DNA from: Mycolicibacterium sp. J2
GTDB lineage: Bacteria > Actinomycetota > Actinomycetes > Mycobacteriales > Mycobacteriaceae
NCBI RefSeq assembly: GCF_026240945.1
Contig: NZ_JAPFPY010000002.1
Location: 124,001 to 188,000, forward strand
Length of the DNA: 64,000 bases
Direction: 5' to 3'
A model generated the notes under the pieces. It was not told where the DNA came from, did no database searches, and worked only from the letters and a program-made list of their open reading frames with translations. Positions within the stretch are counted from its first letter, which is position 1; every line of letters starts with the position of its first letter. A program made the position numbers and the translations under genes. Shown one piece after another: positions 60,049 through 64,000 of the stretch.

Positions 60049-61320
60049 ATGGCCATTGAGCTGAACCAGATTTGGGATTTCCCGATCAAGGAATTCCATC
60101 CGTTTCCCCGCGCGCTGCTCGGTGTCGGCGCGCACGACATCATCGGTGTGGAGGCCAAGAACCTCGGTTTCAAGCGCACCTTGCTGATGACCACCGGCCT
60201 GCGCGGTTCGGGCATCATCGAGGAACTCACCGGCAAGATCGAATACCAGGGCGTCGAGGTGGTGCTCTACGACAAGGTGGAGTCCAACCCCAAGGACTAC
60301 AACGTCATGGAGGCCGCCGCGCTGTACCAGCAGGAGAAATGCGACAGCATCATCTCCATCGGCGGTGGCTCCAGCCATGACGCCGCCAAGGGCGCCCGCG
60401 TCGTCATCGCCCATGACGGCCGCAACATCAACGAGTTCGAGGGCTTCGCCAAGTCCACCAACAAGCAGAACCCGCCGCACATCGCGGTATCCACCACGGC
60501 CGGAACGGGTTCGGAGACATCCTGGGCCTACGTCATCACCGACACCTCGGACATGGAGCACCCGCACAAGTGGGTGGGTTTCGACGAGGCCACCATCGTC
60601 ACCCTGGCGATCGACGACCCGCTGCTGTACTACACCTGCCCGCAGCATTTCACCGCCTACTGCGGATTCGACGTGCTGGCCCACGGCAGCGAGCCGTACG
60701 TGTCCCGCCTGGACTTCGCTCCGTCGCTCGGAAACGCCTTGTACTCGGTGGAGTTGGTGGCCAAGAACCTGCGTGAGGCCGTGTTCGAGCCGCGCAATCT
60801 CAAGGCCCGCGAGGGCATGATGAACGCGCAGTACATCGCCGGGCAAGCGTTCAACTCCGGTGGCCTGGGCATCGTGCACTCGATCAGCCATGCCGTGTCG
60901 GCGTTCTTCGACAGCCACCACGGACTGAACAATGCCATCGCGTTGCCGCGGGTGTGGGAATACAACCTGCCCTCGCGCTACGAGCGGTACGCGCAGTTGG
61001 CCACGGCGATGGGCGTGGACACCAGGAACATGACCACCGTGCAGGCCGCCGACGCCGCGGTCGAGGCCGCGATCCGGCTGGCCCAGGACGTCGGCATCCC
61101 GGACAACTTCTCGCAGGTGCGCACCGACTCGTACGCGAAGAACCGGATGAACACCGGGAAGTACGCGGGCCGGGGCGATGTCATCAAGGGCGACGACAAG
61201 ACCGTGCTGGCGATCTCGGAGCACATCCAGGACGACTGGTGCACCCCGGGCAATCCTCGCGAGGTCACCGTCGACTCGATGATTCCCGTTGTGGGACATG
61301 CCATCAACGAGTCCTACTAG
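60049..61320 (+). CDS. mno: NDMA-dependent methanol dehydrogenase (iron-containing ADH family)
   Basis: The enzyme oxidises methanol, and often other alcohols, to the aldehyde with tightly bound NAD; in mycobacteria its turnover is tied to mycofactocin. The 423-residue protein closely resembles M. smegmatis Mno/Mdo: MAIELNQIWDFPIKEFHPFP, SIISIGGGSSHDAAKGARVV, AVSTTAGTGSETSWAYVITD, and metal ligands in CGFDVLAHGSEP and HSISHAVSAFFDSHHGLNNA. ATG 60049 has GGAAGAG upstream. A MoxR ATPase and a VWA protein follow. The module is not part of the conserved manA neighbourhood. Confidence 0.92.
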   Translation: MAIELNQIWDFPIKEFHPFPRALLGVGAHDIIGVEAKNLGFKRTLLMTTGLRGSGIIEELTGKIEYQGVEVVLYDKVESNPKDYNVMEAAALYQQEKCDSIISIGGGSSHDAAKGARVVIAHDGRNINEFEGFAKSTNKQNPPHIAVSTTAGTGSETSWAYVITDTSDMEHPHKWVGFDEATIVTLAIDDPLLYYTCPQHFTAYCGFDVLAHGSEPYVSRLDFAPSLGNALYSVELVAKNLREAVFEPRNLKAREGMMNAQYIAGQAFNSGGLGIVHSISHAVSAFFDSHHGLNNAIALPRVWEYNLPSRYERYAQLATAMGVDTRNMTTVQAADAAVEAAIRLAQDVGIPDNFSQVRTDSYAKNRMNTGKYAGRGDVIKGDDKTVLAISEHIQDDWCTPGNPREVTVDSMIPVVGHAINESY

Positions 61321-61330
61321 CCGGTGATGC

Positions 61331-61369
61331 GGACCCGTTCGGCGGCCGTCGTGGCCGCTGAACGGGCCC
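61331..61369 (+). terminator. Strong hairpin between mno and the MoxR gene
   Basis: Arms 61331-61347 and 61353-61369 pair at 15 of 17 positions plus one G-T, around GTCGT. It lies ten bases after the mno stop. It may end most mno transcripts or protect their 3' ends while letting some RNA read on into the MoxR gene. Confidence 0.6.
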
Positions 61370-61391
61370 GTCGACACAACAGGAGATCGAC

Positions 61392-62417
61392 ATGACCGCT
61401 GAGACGGTCCGCAGGCTGGACGACCCCGTCACCTTCGACAACGCAGCCGACCTGTCCGCTGCGTTGCGCGAGCAGGACTACATCGCCGACGACGACCTGG
61501 CCACGGTCGTGCACCTGGCGACCGCGCTGGATCGGCCGTTGCTGCTGGAGGGACCGGCCGGGGTGGGCAAGACCGAACTGGCCAAGGCGCTGGCCGCGGC
61601 CGGTGGCAGACGGTTGATCCGGCTGCAGTGCTACGAGGGCCTCGACGACAACCGCGTGCTCTACGAGTGGGACTACGCCAAGCAACTGCTGCACGTTCAG
61701 CTGCTGCGCGACCGGATCACCGCTGCCACCAACGGTATCGACGATATCGAGGAGGCGTCGCGATACCTGGCCGAGCGCGACTTCGGGCTCTACTCGGAGG
61801 CGTTCCTCTCGGTGCGGCCGCTGCTGGAGTCGGTGCTCTCCGAGCAGCCGGTGGTGCTGCTCGTCGACGAAGTCGACCGCACCGAGGAGGCGATGGAAGC
61901 CCTGCTGCTCGAGGTGCTGGCCGAACGGCAGGTCACCATCCCAGAGATCGGGACCTTCGTCGCGCGCTCGGTGCCGTGGGTGGTGCTGACGTCCAATGAC
62001 ACCCGGGAGCTGTCCGCGGCCCTGAAACGCCGGTGCCTGCACTACCACCTGGATTTCCCCACCCCGCAACGGGAACGGGCCATCGTCGGGGTGCGTGCCC
62101 CGCACGTCGAGCCGGCGGTGGTGGCCGGTGTGGTGGAGCTGGCCCGCACCCTGCGCGAGTTGCCGCTGCGCAAGAGCCCGTCGATCTCCGAGGTGATCGA
62201 CGCGGCCCGGGCCGCGGCCATCCTGGGCACCCCCGATGACGGCGTGCTGCTGTCGGCCCTGGTGAAGTTCAGCAGTGACCGCGATATCGCGTTGCGGCAC
62301 TTGATGTCTACCCACGATGATCCTGATCCGGCCGGACCGGCCGAGCGGGTGACGGTGGCGTCGCGGCCGGCGAACACCACCACCGCGGCCTTCCGCGGCC
62401 GGGGCGGCCGGCGATGA
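61392..62417 (+). CDS. MoxR-family AAA+ ATPase
   Basis: MoxR ATPases work with VWA proteins as chaperones that mature or activate metal enzymes. The 341-residue protein has Walker A LLLEGPAGVGKTELAKAL, Walker B VVLLVDEVDRTEEAMEALLL, sensor VVLTSNDTRELSAALKRRC and the C-terminal lid. AGGAG precedes ATG 61392. It overlaps the VWA gene by four bases (ATGA). The likely client is the methanol dehydrogenase upstream; CoxD-type partners of CO dehydrogenase look alike, but none is here. Confidence 0.9.
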   Translation: MTAETVRRLDDPVTFDNAADLSAALREQDYIADDDLATVVHLATALDRPLLLEGPAGVGKTELAKALAAAGGRRLIRLQCYEGLDDNRVLYEWDYAKQLLHVQLLRDRITAATNGIDDIEEASRYLAERDFGLYSEAFLSVRPLLESVLSEQPVVLLVDEVDRTEEAMEALLLEVLAERQVTIPEIGTFVARSVPWVVLTSNDTRELSAALKRRCLHYHLDFPTPQRERAIVGVRAPHVEPAVVAGVVELARTLRELPLRKSPSISEVIDAARAAAILGTPDDGVLLSALVKFSSDRDIALRHLMSTHDDPDPAGPAERVTVASRPANTTTAAFRGRGGRR

Positions 62418-63904
62418 CACCGTCGCAGCTGCTGGACGCCGTCGCTGCGGCGTTCGGTCAGCTACTGCGCCGAGCCGGGGTGGCCACCTCACCGGCCGAG
62501 GTGATCGAGGTGCGCCGGGTGCTGGGCCTGCTCGGCGCCGCCGACCCGGTGGCGCTGCGGGCGGCGCTACGCGCCACGTGCGCGAAATACGGTCGTGAAC
62601 AACGAGGTTTCGACCGCGCGTTCGACGCCATGTTCGGCGCGGTGGCGCAGCAGCACCAGGAACGTGAGGCGGGCCCGAGCCGTGCGCACACCGGCTCGGG
62701 CCTGCCCGACCACCTCGACGTCGACGAGGATGCCGAGGTGGGCCGGTACGCCGAGTACAACGAGCGGGCCGCCGAGGTCGGCGAGCACTTCGACACGCCG
62801 GAGGCCGACCGGGGTTTCAACCCGCACAAGGACGACGATGACTACAGCGTGACGGGGGCCGACGACCAACTGACCGTGTCGGCGGAAGCCGATGAAGGCC
62901 GGCGCGGCATGCGCTACACGGTGGAAGTGGATCGGGCCGCTGCGGCGGTGGCCGGTGACCTCGCCGACTCGGTGGCCCCGGTGGTGGCCGGTGCACTGAG
63001 CTTCGACGATCCGGATGCCATCCTGGCCTGGCTGGACGCCTATGACCCGAGCCGCACCTACGGCGGCGAGGCCGGTGAGCCGCTGACGGCCGAACAGTTG
63101 AGCCAGCTGACCCAGGCCGTCGAAGGGTTCGTCGCGGCGCTGGCCGAGCGCAGCGGGCTCACCGCCGCCGACACGCCGGACACCGCAGCCGACACCGGGC
63201 TGGCCGCCGATATCGACCTGGCCTGCCATGAGGTGCTGCGCCGGATGCGGGGTGCACCGCGCCCGCGTCCACGCGAACAGGGCAGGGGCCGGCTGGACAT
63301 GCGCCGCACCAGCCGGGTCGCGCTGCGCACCGACGGGGTGCCGTTCCATCTCGTCATGCGGACGCCGCTCCCGGACCGGATCCGGCTGCTGGTCATCGCC
63401 GACGTGTCGCTGTCGGTGCGTCCGGTGACGGCGTTCACCCTGCGGCTGGCCCAGGCCCTGCACCGTCGGGCCCACCGCTGCCGGGTGATGGCCTTCGTCG
63501 ACCGGCCCGTCGACGTCACCGAGATCCTGCTGCGCGCCGGCGGTGACGACGCGCTGGCCGCCGTGCTGGCCGAAGGCCAACTGGACCTGCAGGCCAGCAG
63601 CGATTACGGCCAGGTGTTCGGCGAGATGCTGCGCGGTCAGGCCGATGCGCTGGATTCCCGCACCGCGGTGTTGATCGTCGGTGACGGCCGCAGTGGCGGG
63701 TTGCCGCCCGGCGTGGAGCGGCTGCGGGCGCTGCGCCGGCGGGTGCACCGGCTGGCCTGGGTCACTCCCGAACCGCACCGCTACTGGCGCCAGGCCACCT
63801 GCGCGATGCCCGATTACGCCCAGGTGTGCGACAAGGTGGTGGTGGCCGCTGACGCCGACGCTCTGTTGGCGCGCGCCGGCGAACTGGCGCACGCCCTTTC
63901 TTGA
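62414..63904 (+). CDS. VWA-domain (CoxE-like) protein, MoxR partner
   Basis: The 496-residue protein has a helical N-terminal half with an acidic linker (DHLDVDEDAEVGRYAEYNERAAEVGEHFD), a conserved MRRTSRVALRTDGVPFHL stretch, and a C-terminal von Willebrand A domain. The metal site DVSLS lies near residue 330 in LLVIADVSLSVRPVTAF, with QASSDYGQVFGEML and AVLIVGDGRSGG further on. This is the CoxE/YeaM pattern that pairs with MoxR. It is translated directly after the MoxR gene and ends the methanol module. Confidence 0.88.
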   Translation: MTPSQLLDAVAAAFGQLLRRAGVATSPAEVIEVRRVLGLLGAADPVALRAALRATCAKYGREQRGFDRAFDAMFGAVAQQHQEREAGPSRAHTGSGLPDHLDVDEDAEVGRYAEYNERAAEVGEHFDTPEADRGFNPHKDDDDYSVTGADDQLTVSAEADEGRRGMRYTVEVDRAAAAVAGDLADSVAPVVAGALSFDDPDAILAWLDAYDPSRTYGGEAGEPLTAEQLSQLTQAVEGFVAALAERSGLTAADTPDTAADTGLAADIDLACHEVLRRMRGAPRPRPREQGRGRLDMRRTSRVALRTDGVPFHLVMRTPLPDRIRLLVIADVSLSVRPVTAFTLRLAQALHRRAHRCRVMAFVDRPVDVTEILLRAGGDDALAAVLAEGQLDLQASSDYGQVFGEMLRGQADALDSRTAVLIVGDGRSGGLPPGVERLRALRRRVHRLAWVTPEPHRYWRQATCAMPDYAQVCDKVVVAADADALLARAGELAHALS

Positions 63905-63914
63905 TCCCGGATTC

Positions 63915-63934
63915 ACCTACCCGATCGGGTAGGT
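63915..63934. repeat. 20-bp perfect palindrome after the VWA gene
   Basis: ACCTACCCGATCGGGTAGGT is self-complementary and starts ten bases after the VWA stop. It could be a terminator stem or an operator for the next gene, beyond the window. Confidence 0.6.
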
Positions 63935-63955
63935 ACCGCCCTGTCCACCTGCACG

Positions 63956-63984
63956 TTGGTCATCCTCGGCCACCGACGTAGGGT
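63956..63984 (+). promoter_or_regulatory. Promoter near the right edge
   Basis: TTGGTC at 63956-63961 and TAGGGT at 63979-63984 have a spacing of 17. GTG triplets follow within 15 bases, so a leaderless gene may start at the edge; its frame cannot be judged. Confidence 0.45.
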
Positions 63985-64000
63985 GGGTGTGTTACGTGGA

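Overview
The window is high-GC actinobacterial DNA. Its gene content and order point to a mycobacterium, probably a Mycolicibacterium-type rapid grower: sigF, accA3, a SufE-like gene, sseA, maf, accE5/accD5, birA, purK/purE, fadE25, an LCP ligase, wbbL, a GDP-mannose pyrophosphorylase, fbiB/fbiA, whiB2, pmmA, manA. This backbone follows the M. tuberculosis Rv3286c-Rv3255c region as I remember it, but it is broken by several accessory insertions.

Region 1 (1-7.6 kb) holds the 3' end of sigF, an overlapping antisense STAS anti-sigma antagonist, two small stress-type proteins, and a urate-catabolism operon. The operon encodes an NCS2 permease fused to a degenerate OHCU decarboxylase domain, a separate intact OHCU decarboxylase, 5-hydroxyisourate hydrolase and uricase. 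A MobA-like nucleotidyltransferase is divergent from it, followed by malate dehydrogenase and a small unknown gene.

Region 2 (7.6-19.4 kb) holds the acyl-CoA carboxylase genes accA3, accE5 and accD5 with maf, sseA and a SufE-like gene. Between them lie a phosphatase-superfamily protein, a 975-residue surface protein with seven Ig/cadherin-like repeats, and a DUF4333-like lipoprotein.

Region 3 (19.4-40 kb) is the most interesting part. It is an apparently complete Wzx/Wzy-type exopolysaccharide locus lying exactly between accD5 and birA, which are neighbours in M. tuberculosis. It carries a polyprenyl-phosphate sugar-1-phosphate transferase, three GT4 glycosyltransferases, a flippase, an O-antigen polymerase/ligase-like protein and two Wzz-type co-polymerases, one fused to a kinase-like domain whose P-loop lysine is missing. 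It also has a hexapeptide acetyltransferase, an OafA-type acyltransferase, an acyl-CoA synthetase and a methyltransferase. Four paralogous secreted or membrane-anchored LIP-family lipases are interleaved with these genes, all with intact triads at near-identical spacing. A polymer that is acylated during synthesis and trimmed or remodelled outside the cell is the simplest reading.

Region 4 (40-59.8 kb) is conserved housekeeping: biotin ligase, a PH-domain protein, GtrA, purine biosynthesis, FadE25, cell-wall ligation (LCP), the linker rhamnosyltransferase WbbL, GDP-mannose supply (manA, pmmA, GDP-mannose pyrophosphorylase), coenzyme F420 synthesis (fbiA, fbiB) and WhiB2. rmlD, expected beside wbbL, is absent; a secreted clan GH-A glycosidase stands there. 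Several genes here look leaderless, with a TANNNT -10 element 6-8 bases before the start codon.

Region 5 (59.8-64 kb) is a methanol-oxidation module: an NDMA-dependent methanol dehydrogenase with a MoxR ATPase and a VWA partner, preceded by strong inverted repeats. No tRNA, rRNA, insertion sequence or CRISPR array was seen.
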